NCBI GenBank assembly: GCA_031771865.1
Contig: JASISA010000042.1
Span: 1,233,501-1,297,500, forward strand
Length of the DNA: 64,000 bases
From: Nothophaeocryptopus gaeumannii
Lineage: Eukaryota > Ascomycota > Dothideomycetes > Mycosphaerellales > Mycosphaerellaceae
Reading direction: 5' to 3'
Under the pieces are notes generated by a model. The model ran no database searches, was not told where the DNA came from, and saw only the letters and a program-made list of their open reading frames with translations. The position numbers were made by a program, and so were the translations under genes. Below are positions 11,759 to 23,200 of the stretch, piece after piece (the stretch's first letter is position 1; the number at the start of each line of letters is the position of its first letter).

Positions 11759-12082
11759 TTTTCCGTGATGAGCGTTTGACGGATGTTGATTTTGTTGCTG
11801 TCGAGAGCGGATGGCCGCGGCCTGCTTGCTTCAATGCGGCTCTTATATTCTGTGCGCATATGGCTTGCGCTTGCGACTTTGTCTTCTTCTGGGATTATAT
11901 GTATCATTCCTGGGATGAAAGGGATAATGGAACGGGATAGGATGATAATGTTAATGGATAATGAAATGTCTTCTGGTGATTGAGAAGGGATAGTGAACAC
12001 TGTGCTCGTAAACTCATTTTCATGATATTAGACGCACATCTTCAAGATCCAGAGCGTACTCGCCCTTCACCTCTTCATCCTC
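11759..12082. other. Intergenic between convergent genes
   Basis: About 320 bp, AT-richer than its surroundings, between the ArfGAP region and the 3' end of PEX10. It presumably carries both polyadenylation regions. No gene seen. Confidence 0.5.
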
Positions 12083-13276
12083 CTAGCCCCTCAATGGTAG
12101 CACATGCTGCACAAGCGCATTCTGTCTACACAACGGACACATAGGCTGTTCCCTCAACCAATCCGTCACACACGTCCAACAAAATACATGTCCGCAAGTT
12201 GTGACACTCGGATCTTTCATCGGCTCCAGACATAGCGTACATTTTCTTTGTTGGCTGCTCTCTACCCATTGCAAGACTTGCTTATCCTTGAGGTCGTAGC
12301 GGTGTCCCTTTCCATTTGATACCAGCGGAGTATGGGTAACTTGCGAAATGCGCCGTTTGATGACTTCTGGATCCGTGCCGTGCGGGTTCGTTTCGAAGAG
12401 CAGGGGTGTGGAGAAGTGGTTCTCTGTGCCGAGTTCGATGGAGTCATCTATCACAGCCGTTCCACCACCCAGCACAGACGAAGACGTCGGGCTAGGACCG
12501 GGCGCTACCTGCACGGATTGGATATTGTTGTATGTTGTTTGGAGGTGCAAGTATCCTTGAACTACCATTTGGACTACGAGCAGAACTCCGAGGACTTCGT
12601 AGCCGGCGCGTTGGTCGGATTCGGTGAGTTTGCGTGTGAAGACGTAGCGGAGGCCGAAGACGCGTTTGCTGAGTTGATAGTAGGCGCCTGTGAAGTAGAA
12701 GACTGCGAGGCTGACTGCGTAGATGGGCGCGGGGGAGGTAATGGAGTCCAGATGTTTGAGAATGTACTCTTGGAGTTGGTTGACTTTCTTTGGGGGATGT
12801 TTGTGGCGTGATGGAGAGGACATGCGGCGGTGATGGGCTTTCTTGAGAGTAGATTCCAGTTTGGCGCGGAGGCGTTTCCTGAAAGCCGGAAGGAATCGCG
12901 TCAAAACGTAGGGAAGTAGAACGCTGGAGAGGATGTAGCCAGATCTCCGCACGACTGATGGAAGGCGATGGGTTTCATCATCAACCTGGACGATGTCGCA
13001 GTACTCTTCGCCTAGAGTTCTGTTTCCAATAAAGGTGGTGAGGCCTAGGTATAATAGCTCTGTGAAGACAGAAGCTTCGTTCGCCCATTTGTGCTCTGAA
13101 CGCGTGCCGTATAGCGAGCGTATGACAGAAGACAACTGAGTGAGGAGAACGCCTTGGAAGTATGCATCTTTCTGGTTTGATCGAATAATATCTGGCGCCG
13201 CTGCCCAAGGATAGTTGAAGTCGCGTGCTGGCTGCTCTCCTGCAGGTTTGCTGCTGTCACGTACGTGATCGGACAT
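12083..13276 (-). CDS. PEX10: Peroxisome biogenesis factor 10, RING ubiquitin ligase
   Basis: A 397-residue single-exon protein. Pex10, with Pex2 and Pex12, forms the peroxisomal membrane RING complex that ubiquitinates the import receptor Pex5 so that it can be recycled. The N-terminal two thirds match the Pex2/Pex10/Pex12 membrane domain (RSNQKDAYFQ near the start, hydrophobic segments around residues 105-130 and 195-255). The C-terminus is a C3HC4 RING with C346, C349, C361, H363, C366, C369, C380 and C383. The length fits the family. Frames open on the opposite strand within this gene are antisense shadows. Confidence 0.95.
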   Translation of the reverse strand: MSDHVRDSSKPAGEQPARDFNYPWAAAPDIIRSNQKDAYFQGVLLTQLSSVIRSLYGTRSEHKWANEASVFTELLYLGLTTFIGNRTLGEEYCDIVQVDDETHRLPSVVRRSGYILSSVLLPYVLTRFLPAFRKRLRAKLESTLKKAHHRRMSSPSRHKHPPKKVNQLQEYILKHLDSITSPAPIYAVSLAVFYFTGAYYQLSKRVFGLRYVFTRKLTESDQRAGYEVLGVLLVVQMVVQGYLHLQTTYNNIQSVQVAPGPSPTSSSVLGGGTAVIDDSIELGTENHFSTPLLFETNPHGTDPEVIKRRISQVTHTPLVSNGKGHRYDLKDKQVLQWVESSQQRKCTLCLEPMKDPSVTTCGHVFCWTCVTDWLREQPMCPLCRQNALVQHVLPLRG

Positions 13277-14140
13277 GACGCCTGATGGCCTGCGTCTTTC
13301 GGTGTCCAGCTGTGTTGATATGGAGCGTGATCCTTACTCGAGCACGGCGATGCTTCGTGACACGGCTGTGGTGAAGTCGTTCGACCTCGGCACGGGATCT
13401 GCGGGCCGAAGCACAGTCCACACCTTGCATCTTTGGACAAGGTTACGAGTCAATTTCACGTCGAGTCTTTCTCCTCTCATCAACCTCTACACCGCGGGCC
13501 CGGACAGTCCGTCTACGTGCGAGAAACATCATCCTGCGTACAATTTGAAACAAATTCCTACCGCATACCGACGGAAAACTCATCGACAAGATACAAACAT
13601 TCACAGTCAAGATCAGCTCAGTCGGTGTCCGGCCAAGACGGAGTGGACGCGGTCACTCCTGCGCGCCCACTAATCAGCACAGCCGTGTCCTTCCCCCATC
13701 CGCGCATTTCGGTGGCACTTCGTCAGACAACCGCATCATCTCGCGAGGCTGTGCAGAAGCCTTCAGGTGAACAGGCTTCCTGTATGCAGCTCTCTTGCGC
13801 TGACCGCCCTGCCGTCATTGGCCAGCGCACTCGTGACTTCAGCGCAATTGCGCGGAGCAGGATCAGCAGCGTAGGTACCATTGGTAGGTTTCAGCCACAG
13901 TCTGTGAGAGACAAAGGCTGCATTGCTGTTTCAAGGATCTTCGGATTTTCCACGAGGACCGTACGCGTATTGCATCGGGCTGTTTCTGATTCCTGTATAC
14001 ATAAGGCATCTCCCAACTGTTCGAAACTCACTTGATACTCACAGCATATCCCAGCTCGCCCAGCCCTTTGCAGTCGCTTCTCTCCCCTGCCGAGAACAAA
14101 GCACGAGATCTCAAGCCGAACAACCACAACTTTATCAATC
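13277..14140. promoter_or_regulatory. Divergent intergenic region, PEX10 / surface protein
   Basis: 864 bp between the start codons of two divergent genes, so both promoters lie here. A 200-codon plus-strand frame (13433-14035) crosses it but has no recognised content. The last 100 bp before 14141 are pyrimidine- and CA-rich, like a fungal 5' leader. No TATA box was called. Confidence 0.45.
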
Positions 14141-14809
14141 ATGCACTACAACAAGGCCCTCCTCTTGGCTCCAGTGGCTCTCGCCGCCGCTCAGAACAAT
14201 CTCGGCGACGACATCAACTCGGCCATTGGAGATGTGACCTCAGCAGGCGGCGACGTGACCAGCGCAGTCGAATCAATTGCATCAGACATCACATCCGTAG
14301 CAGGGAGCATCGGCACTCAAATCACATCAATCGGCGGAAGCCTTTACACAGTCGCAACGAATGATGCAGGATCGGTCTACTCAACACTTACGTCCGCAGC
14401 GGCATCTTTCGGCTCGCGCGTCACGTCCGTAGGCGGAAGCCTCTACACAGTCGCGACAAACGATGCCGGCAGCGTCATCTCGACCATCACATCGGACGCG
14501 GCTTCTTTCGGGTCGCGAGTGACCTCTGCCGGTGGCAGCGTCTACACGGTGGCTACGAATGAGGCTGGCAGCGTCATTTCCACAATCACCTCCGCAGCAG
14601 AGTCGGTCGGCCAGCAAGTCACTTCTGACGCCGGCAGTGTTTACACTGTCGCTACTAATTCCGCTGGCTCGGTTGTCAGCACGATCGCAAGCCAAGCCTC
14701 CAACGCCGCCAACTCTGCGACTTCAGAAGCTGGTGCCATGTCAACCGCCGCTCCAAAGATCGCTGCTGGACTGCTCGGAGCCGGTATGGCTGTTGTTGCC
14801 TTGCTGTAA
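14141..14809 (+). CDS. Secreted Ser/Thr/Ala/Gly-rich protein, probable GPI anchor
   Basis: A 222-residue single-exon protein. Residues 1-17 form a signal peptide (MHYNKALLLAPVALAAA). Residues 56-187 are four tandem 33-residue repeats, each with a TSxGGS(L/V)YTVATN core. The C-terminus has a small-residue stretch (SEAGAMSTAAPK) followed by a hydrophobic tail LLGAGMAVVALL, the arrangement of a GPI-attachment signal. There is no cysteine and no enzyme motif. It is most likely a cell-wall or plasma-membrane surface protein, O-glycosylated on the Ser/Thr repeats. The role is unknown; the architecture is clear. Confidence 0.85.
   Translation: MHYNKALLLAPVALAAAQNNLGDDINSAIGDVTSAGGDVTSAVESIASDITSVAGSIGTQITSIGGSLYTVATNDAGSVYSTLTSAAASFGSRVTSVGGSLYTVATNDAGSVISTITSDAASFGSRVTSAGGSVYTVATNEAGSVISTITSAAESVGQQVTSDAGSVYTVATNSAGSVVSTIASQASNAANSATSEAGAMSTAAPKIAAGLLGAGMAVVALL
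14306..14701 (+). repeat. Four tandem 99-bp coding repeats
   Basis: Units 14306-14404, 14405-14503, 14504-14602 and 14603-14701 each encode 33 residues of the surface protein. The YTVATN core is kept in all four, while the outer units diverge most. The length is a whole number of codons, so unit gain or loss keeps the frame. Confidence 0.9.
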
Positions 14810-15833
14810 AGGATGGGTTTGGTGAAGGGGTTATGCATTTGGAACGGGAACGCCAAGCGTCTGGTAGAGCGTGAATATTGCAACTCATTAGCGGGCAGAT
14901 CATGACGAGGTCACGACCTCAGGTGGCTAGTACGAATCATCAGTCGATTGACCGAGGATCTGTTTGGGTGGACTATATTACTGCAATGGTGATACGCAAA
15001 GAATCGGATCTCATCGAGGTTTTTAAAATTCTCAGGCGTTGAGTAACGATAGTTCGTCGTAGCGGATGCTGGCTCGTTTCAACAAAGCAGAGGCATGCCG
15101 TGAGGACGGCAAATAGAACATTCCTCCGGTCTCACCCAAATTCTATGACTTTCACGAGCTTTGCTGAACCTTACAGCACGAGCGGCGTCCGAACTGACAC
15201 CGCCACGCCACATGAAAGGAGTCCCAACTTTCACACATCTCTATTCCTTCGTTGAGAATCACATACCGAGCAACAGGAAAAAGAAAATCCCTGAGCAAAA
15301 GAAACCGTATGCTACTGGAGCATAACGTCAGGCTCCAGAGAGGACTGAAGTTTTGCGGATTCTAGGAATCTATTTAACGCCCGATTTGTCGCTGACGATT
15401 TCAGCTGCACAGGCGAAGCATAACTGATTGGGGAAAAGGGTTGCGTTTGCAAGTGTAATATGTGGATTTGCATGTGAAAGTCGAGGTGTAGGTGAGAGCG
15501 AGCTTAGTGGTCAGGGATGAAGTGCCACCGGCTTTTGGGACATGTGGAACATGACAGCCAAGTGCTTCGACTGTGCAATTTCAGGGAGAACCCATCAGCT
15601 GCGCTCTGCTTGCCATAGTCGATGTGCTTCGATCTGAGATGAGGATGTGTCTAGCGAAATGCTCAGACCGCGAACGGCAGGTGTGATAAGCTCTCTCACG
15701 ATAAGTGTACGCAGCTCTCTACGACCGTCACTGTCAGACATTCAATATTAAGCTAATAGCGCACTGCTCTGGCGACATTATAAGCTCCTCATCATCGTAC
15801 ATCAGAACCACCAAAGCCCTCACGGCCTCTTCT
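14810..15833. other. Intergenic, nothing recognised
   Basis: About 1 kb between two convergent genes. I see no coding region, RNA gene or repeat. It is AT-richer than the flanking genes. Confidence 0.5.
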
Positions 15834-16543
15834 TTACGTATCGTAGACTTGCAGGATCTCATCCTGTTCAATGCCCTCTATTTGATCACGTTGCGGCAGA
15901 ACCTGTACAGTCTGCGCCTCTCCCACTATGCGGCCTATGCCGAACCGAGCCCATCTTCCTGCTGCCTTTGCGCGCTTCTTCTTTTGCTTCCTGTGATATC
16001 TCTTGACGTGGCCGTCTTCTGGCGGCGGCATGTTCGCTGCGTCACTGTTGCCGCTCTCATGTTCGTCTTTAATTGTCTCAAGTCTGGCTCGACCGGCGCG
16101 AAAGTGGCTTTTCGTGGCTTGGGCTTGGTGCGTCTTCGAACTTCTGTCATTCCTTGGGCAGACCCGAGTAGCGGCTGCTTGAGCAGCGCCGAAAGCTGCG
16201 TGGTTGCGTGGGTCGTCTTTGCGAGCCCTCTGGCGCTCCGGAAGTTCTGCTTCTAGGACAGAGTCAGCCTATTGAAGTCCCTCGAGCAATCGCACATCTA
16301 ATACAACTGACCTGTCTCGGCAATCGGCCTTATCACCTCATTCTGCGATAATACTTCGTCCATCACTTTAAAGATCGCAGTTCCTTGAGCGACGCCAAAC
16401 GACTCGATCGCCTGTTTGATCAGTGGAGCCAGAAAGCCATGTTTGAAGGACTGAACGTCCGGAAACTGGCACAGAGCTTGCTGTATGGTTCTGTAGACGC
16501 CCTCATCGCCAGGCGGCACGGAGTACTCGCGTTCCATGCTCAT
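15834..16543 (-). CDS. Hypothetical two-exon protein
   Basis: Two exons, 16312-16543 and 15834-16252, with a 59-bp intron (GTCAGT donor, CTAG acceptor). The spliced frame gives 216 residues without a stop, and neither exon alone makes sense. The N-terminal 75 residues look folded and amphipathic (TIQQALCQFPDVQSFKHGF, then KVMDEVLSQNEVIRPI). The rest is basic and low-complexity, with a lysine-rich HRKQKKKRAKAAGRWAR segment that could be a nuclear localisation signal. No family was recognised. It precedes the methyltransferase's 3' end on the same strand, 172 bp away. Confidence 0.65.
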
Positions 16544-16715
16544 TCGATGGATGTGTCTTCGGCAGATGTCAAATCCGCATGACGCGATAGTGAAGTCGGG
16601 GCATCATGAGCGCAAACGACGGGGCGTTGACGCACGCTGAGAACGCGCCATATGAAGGTGAAGGAAGGCACGAGGTGACATAAGCCTTTATCTGTCGATA
16701 TTTTGCCTACTATAC

Positions 16716-18104
16716 TTACGCAGGCTTCTGCGCCACATGGATAAATCTGCACCCCACAGTCAGTCCCTCTTAATCCTCAACAAAATCTCAATCATCATAC
16801 TCACAAATTCATATACATATGCACATCCGGGTCCTGCATCTCAGCCTTCACCTTCTCAAGCCTCTGCCTCACCTCCTCGGCATCGTGCCCTCCCATCCTA
16901 ACCAAATACGCCAAGCTTAACCCCTCGATCCCATTCAACATATTCAGCCGATTCATCTTCCCAATCGCCTTCTCCTTGGGATCGTCACTCCATTCACCCA
17001 ACGGCCACCTCAACGCCACCATCCGATGGTTCACAAACCCCGCAGCTTCGATAAGCGGTTTCCAGGAGTGGGCTTGGCGGATATTGACGCCAATGTGGGA
17101 GGCTGCGGTTACTACGTCGTTGGCGAGGGAGACCATCTCGGGATTGCTTTTCTCTGAGGGAGAGTCTAAAGGGAAGGTGAGTTCCGCTTCCTGATACTCC
17201 ACCAATCCGCCAGGCTTCAGTTGCGCAAAGCTTTGCTGGAAGACGCGGCGCCAGTCACGGATGCCCATGGAGAGAAAGCGACCGTGGATGTAGTCGAATT
17301 GTGTGTCGTAGGCCCAGTCATACTCGATATCATCGACCAGGAATTGACAATTTTCAGGAACCATGTCGGGTTGGACAGGACTCAAGTCCACGCCAGTGAC
17401 TGAACTTATTGGATGCTCTTCTGCAAACTCCATGGCCCACAGTCCAGTGCCTGTGCCGATGTCGAGGACGGAATAACCTTCAGGCATCGGATTGGGCACG
17501 GGGGCGATGTGGAGGGCTCCATCCAGTGTCAGGCGCCATTGGTTGTGTTGGAGATCTGGGAGTCAGTTGGTTGGCGGTTTGACAGAGTGAAAGAGGGGCG
17601 GGGTATGTAGTGGATATTACCGAGTCGTTGGAGTTCTTCCTAAAAATATGGTTAGGCAAATGTGACCAAGAATATATGGAATGATTGTTCATCATCATTG
17701 GGTACTAGGTAGGCTGCAGCAAAGGGTCAATGGTCGACCTCGATGGTGGTGGTGGGATGTACTGACTCCCGTCTCTGAAAGCGTGATATCGACGACCGTT
17801 CTCGTGCCGAAAGTCCATGACAGAGGATGCAATGGAGGTAGTGACCGATCTGGAAGGGGGTTTGATATCAGAAAAGACGTTCGATCAATTGTCGCAAGCA
17901 TTGCATAGCATTGTAGGCCGACGACTTATCACTTACGATTGCTCGTCCCAATCGATGGCCGAGTCGCCCGCCCACTGTTTCCCGCACCTTCAGCCTCGAG
18001 GTCAATATGTAACGACAACGTTGACTGACAGAGTCTCCATCATCTCCCTCCACCGCTGGTTCGTAGATTAAGCCCGCCTGACTTCCTCGGTCCCGGTCCG
18101 ACAT
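16716..18104 (-). CDS. LaeA-like SAM-dependent methyltransferase
   Basis: Seven exons by my model: 18030-18104, 17937-17974, 17767-17849, 17691-17713, 17621-17639, 16805-17555 and 16716-16746, giving 339 residues. SAM motif I is VLDIGTGTGLW (about 109-119). Family landmarks before it are NGRRYHAFRDG, LDLQHNQWRLTLDG and APVPNPMP. The last small exon supplies the family-type ending AQKPA. Fungal members of this class include LaeA, a regulator of secondary metabolism, but most are of unknown substrate; I cannot assign this one. Exons 4 and 5 are only 23 and 19 nt. The intron between them (17640-17690) ends in a good TTTTTAG with CTAAC, but begins GAACAA; a GT donor at 17705 also keeps frame but removes VPNDD. 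See findings. Confidence 0.8.
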
Positions 18105-18704
18105 GTGAATTCGCTGCTGCTGGCCTTACAGGCTGACAGCGTTGGATGCGAGGACCATAACCTCGTAGACCCGCAGTAGCTGTGCCGCGAAGAGCTCGTG
18201 GAAGGACGGCCGGCGCGGGGCGAGGTGCATTAAATGCTGCAATATTGAAGCTTAAGGACTTGCTAAACCCTGTCGTCGGGACCGAGAATGACTTCACCTG
18301 AAGAGCAAAACGCAATTCGAGATGGTCTCAAGAGATGATGAATGCGTGAGTGTCCGTTATTGAATGTTGAGTTAGTGAAACGCCACTATCTAAGCAAAGA
18401 GGATCCAGTGAAACAGATATCTTCGGCGCATCTCGAGCCGAGCTCTCAGAGACGGGGTGAAGCGAAGAAGTAACTGGCTGGCGCTCTGCTTGGCGGAGTC
18501 GCAAAGCAATGAAGACAAGACTCCCGCGCATTCCGTTATTCGTGGGTCCAACGCTGCTATTCTGCGCGAAAGACGCCAGAAACAGTGCCCGAATTCGAAG
18601 GAGACGCCCTTTCGAATGCCGCATCCTCCAAAGCTCATGGACTTGCTGTGCAGGACTATTCTAAGAGTTGCAAGCCAAAGGCTCCTTCATAGCTGTCTGC
18701 CATC
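18105..18704. other. Intergenic, methyltransferase promoter
   Basis: 600 bp between the 3' end of PXR1 and the start of the methyltransferase, both on the minus strand. No gene is supported. A plus-strand frame at 18457-19146 is mostly antisense to PXR1. Confidence 0.45.
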
Positions 18705-19861
18705 TCATGAGGCCGTTTGTGGCTTCAACATGAAAATCTCCTTCAAAGCCTGCGCATTACTCGAAGCCATCCGCTTTTGCATGATATACCTCTGTCGGAC
18801 TGCTTGCCGTCCTCCCATAAAAGTCGGTGTTGACGCTCCTTCGCTCACGCTGACTGCGGTAGAGGGGACCGCAGACGTCTGCGTTAATTGCTTCGAGCTT
18901 TTCGCCTCCTTCTCTGCCCTCTTCCTCCGCTTCCCTTCTTTCCGTCTCCGTCGTTCTTCTTTGCGGGCTCGCTTCGCCTCTTTCAATCGCCCCTTCTCAG
19001 GATCGGTAGCGTTGAACTTTGATCGCTTCTTCTCGACCTTTTCTGCTTTTCGCTCGGCTTTCTTCCGTCGCTTAATCTCTTCCGCTGTTTCCTCATCCTC
19101 TGATCCCGAGCTGGAGCTGCTATCGGACTTCTGTGCGCCTTCTTGAGCGTCGCTGGCAGAGGCATCCTCAGCACTGCTCTCTGCAGTCTTCTTTAAACTT
19201 TTGCCCTTTTTTGGAGCTTTGTTCTTATTCTCCGATTTCTGCTTCTTCTTCACCTTTTCAGCATCCTCGCTACCGTCGCCCTCATCCTTGCTAGCTTTCC
19301 GCTTTTTGGATGCTCTGGTCTCGCGCTCTAAAGCCACAACCTGCGGCTTGATATCTTCGATTCTCGTGCTCTTCGGCTCCTGCATCTTGTCGCCCACAAG
19401 CAGACCACCGCTGACAAAGTTCATGAGACCGTACTTTCCCGCCTGGTACATTCTCAACTCCACATCTCGTCGCGCATCTTGCTGCTTCTGCAATGTTCCA
19501 TCGTCTGTGCCATTCAATCTACCCAAAAGGCCGGAGAACATGCTCAGGCCAAATGTCTCGGCATTTCCGCCTCCGACCTTCGCTCCTATCCCCAGGTTGT
19601 CTTCGCGAAGCATAATTCGTATGTGCGAGGCGTTGGCGGCGGTGTAGTGGTCTTTGTGAGAGGCATTCTCTGCGCCCAGGTAGTCGCCAGGTTGCCAGCC
19701 CTGCTTTCGCAACATCTTGTGGCCGAAGGTGGTGGCATCTCTGGACCAGGCCGTGTTATTGGGGTCTTTGGAGAGTTTGGAGCGGCTAGTATATCGTTAG
19801 TGAGGGTGTTGTCAATGTATATGACAGTGGTGTATTACTTCTTATTCCCCGCGAGACCCAT
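18705..19861 (-). CDS. PXR1: G-patch protein PXR1 (PinX1/Gno1 type)
   Basis: Two exons: 19839-19861 (23 nt) and 18705-19785, with a 53-bp intron. The product has 367 residues, beginning MGLAGNKNRSKLSKDPNNTAW, the PXR1 start. The G-patch (about 25-72) carries GWQPGDYLG and IGAKVGG. A Lys/Glu-rich nucleolar-type region with an acidic Ser run follows, then a C-terminal GGRQAVRQRYIMQKRMA segment. Family members act in pre-rRNA and snoRNA processing by stimulating a DEAH helicase through the G-patch, and also inhibit telomerase in yeast and mammals. It is divergent from STT4 with 357 bp between starts. Confidence 0.92.
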
Positions 19862-20218
19862 GGCTGGAGAGGTGCTGGCCTTGTGTGGTTAAAGGCTTCC
19901 AGAAGAATTTCCAGAGATTCACTTTCGCTCCAGCCCCAGACCAGATCTCGGCGCTTGGCACTCCAAACGCCGGTGGCTGTGAAGTGTGGCACCCATCAAA
20001 TATTGAGCACATTGACAAGGCTTACCCATGCGCAGCGACGTCAACGTGTTTGCGCTCGAGCCGTGCAGCGGCACGTTGTTGACGAGTTGGACCACGGGAA
20101 CTGGACTTCTGGTTGGTCGACGACAACGGGCCTGGTCGCATCGCGATACCAGTGGGCCATCGCCATGTCCAGACTGTAGGTATCTCCTGCAAACACACCC
20201 AACTATGGAAAGACAAAC
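19862..20218. promoter_or_regulatory. Shared divergent promoter, PXR1 / STT4
   Basis: 357 bp between two start codons on opposite strands. Both promoters must lie here. No element was assigned. Short open frames on both strands have no recognised content. Confidence 0.5.
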
Positions 20219-23200
20219 ATGCTGAACGACGTCTACAGAACGCGTGCTTCCACCAGGCGCGATGCTCTCCAGAAGCTCGCGAAACTGTCCGCGGAGGCCA
20301 CCGCAGCCGACGACGATGACCGGGACATCAAGAGATTGTGTGCACTGGGGAGACCGCGAGGGGTTAAGCAAGAGAATGGGACTGTCAATGGCGAGCACAG
20401 GGAGGTTCATGTCTCATCCATACCTATGAGCGTCAAGGAGTTGGAAGTCTTGATCGCATTATGCCAGGCGGCACCGCTGGTACAAACATCGAAGGATGCA
20501 GAGGCACTGCTACGACAGCTGTCGCCATATGTCCCAGAGGCACACTGCCAGGTCTTCAACGCGAGTCCGGTCCACCAGCAGCTGCCGCCTTGGGAAACTC
20601 TCTCGTACGACTTGACTACGGCTGTGCTTGCCTTGGGCTTGAATCATCAATCGCTGCGATCCGAAGCCTGGACCTGTATCAACGACACGATCGATGATCT
20701 TACCGCGAGCGCCGAAAAGACAGTCTGGTTGAAGCCTCTCCCGGAAGGTGCGACCGAGTATGAGATCAACGAGCAGACGCTGTACGTGATCCAGCTGAGT
20801 ACTTCACTTCTTGGCTTCTTGAACGGCATTGCGAAGTACGTGCGAGTCTGGAGTCCGGAACAGCGACCCACGCTTGTCCCACAGCTGCATCACATTCTGT
20901 CTGAGAAGTTCATGGTCTCTCTGGAAGGTGCTCTTTCCGCAGTCCGGAACTCTCAGAACACAAGCCGCGCAGTCAAAGAGTGGAAGCGATGGAGCAGACA
21001 ATATGCTGCCAAGAGCAGACCCTTGGGCGCCATGTTACTTCAACAGGCGTTCACAAACATCGTAGAGGAGAGCGTGCTGTCTCTGCTTCCAACGACCGAG
21101 CCGCTGTCCGGCGCCTCTGTACTCGACTTCCTCTTGCATCGGGATCCAAAGGCTTACCAGACTCATTCAGAATCGGCGAAAGGTCTGATAGACAGTCTGA
21201 GTGATACAATAGCGGACGAGATCAGGTTCTTGGACGCCGACGCAGACTACGTGAAGCTAGGCTCAATTTGGCAGCAGCGTCTTGCCCGCGAGGTCAAGGC
21301 TAGTGCCCTGCGTAGTTTTCTATGCTGCTGCCTACTAAATGGTGAGACGCCCAACGATGCCGTACTGCTGGAGTGGTTGAACGCGATCACTGGCGACCCT
21401 TCACAGATGGCAGACGAAGACCTGGCCAGAGTAGTGTTGAAGTCCATGGCGACCCTTGCGAGCATCTCAGAGACTGTCGTAACAACGCTGACGAGGTCTT
21501 TGCCAAGACTGATTGTGAACGGAAAGATGACACCTTCCACTGCTGCTGTCGCATGCGAATGTTTGGCACGAGTGCTGAAACCCCTGTCACAGGACGTCGT
21601 GATCAGCACCCTCTACAGCCTTGGAAACGTTCTTAGTGCAGACGCTGACAGCAAGAACAAGTCTTCGATCCTGGACAGCGGCTTCAGCTTCAGTCAGAAT
21701 GGATTCGCATCACATCAAGGTCTCGGAAGCGCCATCTCTTTGGAGTTTAGTGACGAAGAGGACACCGCGACCGCGTACGGAACCGTTGTTCAGTCAATTG
21801 TGTCAATTGCCGTCGCACGCAGCGAAGCACAACTCACTGCGCTCGTCATGTCGATGCTTGTTCAGAAGATCGGCAAAGTCAGCCAAGCAGTCGATGCAAG
21901 GGTCATAGTAGAAACTTCTGCGCTGGGAATGTGCGGAGGCGTGACCGAGTTGAAGGGCCTCCTTCGTCTCTACGCTCGTATCGGTACTGAAGCCCTCGCG
22001 CAGAACAACAGTCTGTTGGCGGCTGCAGTCACCGAGGCTAGAGTGCGTCTGGCGACTTACATAAAGAAAGACTCGCCCTTCTGGGAAGTATACCTCATGC
22101 ACCTTCTCGGCTTGTGTGTCAGCAGCGGGGATACAGCTGGTGATCGTGCTATCGACAGCGCACTGACATCGAAGGCTATTGCTCAGCTGTTTCGGCCCAT
22201 AGCCCTTCTCGCCTCGCACGATACGACCCACTCCCCGGAGCTTAGTGATGAAGACGAGTTGCTCGAGCTTGGACGAGATGCCTGGTTCAACATGGCTGTC
22301 CACGGCTTCAACATCCATTCCACTGCTACAAAAGAGTACGCGAGTGACCTCGAAACGTTGGCTCTGTACAGCGTACCTTTGATAGATGAAGCTCGAGTGG
22401 ATATGCCGGACAGCAGCATTGATCTCAATCCGATCCTTCGTCGTGGAGCGGGCCCACAACAGCTCATTCAACAGAAGCAGTCACTGATCGCGGTCCTTCC
22501 GAACTGTGAATCAGACATCAAGAGCTTGAGCTACCCAGAATCAGTCTTCTTAAACGCAGCACTGCTGGTGTCTACCTTGCGCGCTCGTGGCGGGGATTGC
22601 ACGGCCACTCTGCCGTACTTCCTGGAGAACAAAGTGAAGACGACGTCGCTCAACAACGTGATGCTCGGCGTCTCAAACTATGCTGTGGACGTCTACTTAC
22701 GCAAGGCACTGTCAGGCGAACGACAAAGCTTTGCAGCACCGCAAGTTGCTGTTCAGCTGGCTACATTCTTCGAAGGCTGCTGTCACCGAATTGCAAAGGT
22801 CCAAATCGCAGCCATCTCCTCTTGCGACCGCATCATCAATCAGATACCATCTGTCTTATGCCAGAAAGCGTCCTTGTTCGCCTTACTGGAGCTGCTTTCG
22901 ATCATGTGGAAGGCGTGTCTTGACACTGAGACCGATGAGTACTCCTTCAGGTCTCACTACAGATCCGAAAAAGGCAATGTCGCGGTCCAAGTCTCTGACG
23001 ACGCCCATTTCCGGCAGACGACCTTGACTACATTCCACACGAAATGCCGTGTGTGGGTTTCGAAGGCTGTCGACGTGGCACCGCTGGATGTCAAGGGTAT
23101 GCTGCAAGCGTACCTAGAAGACTATGAAGACGACGGCTCGTATGGCCACATTGCCCTGGGCCGATCTTTTGCCGTGGAGATGGGTTCTATGCTCCCAGCC

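Noticed and set aside
13433..14035. 200-codon open frame between PEX10 and the surface protein
   Set aside because: No motif and low-complexity composition; it spans a divergent promoter region and ends in the surface gene's leader.
15705..16256. 183-codon plus-strand frame
   Set aside because: It is antisense to the second exon of the better-supported two-exon minus-strand gene.
18457..19146. 229-codon plus-strand frame
   Set aside because: Mostly antisense to PXR1; its Phe/Ser/Arg-rich sequence is the complement of the Lys/Glu-rich PXR1 tail.
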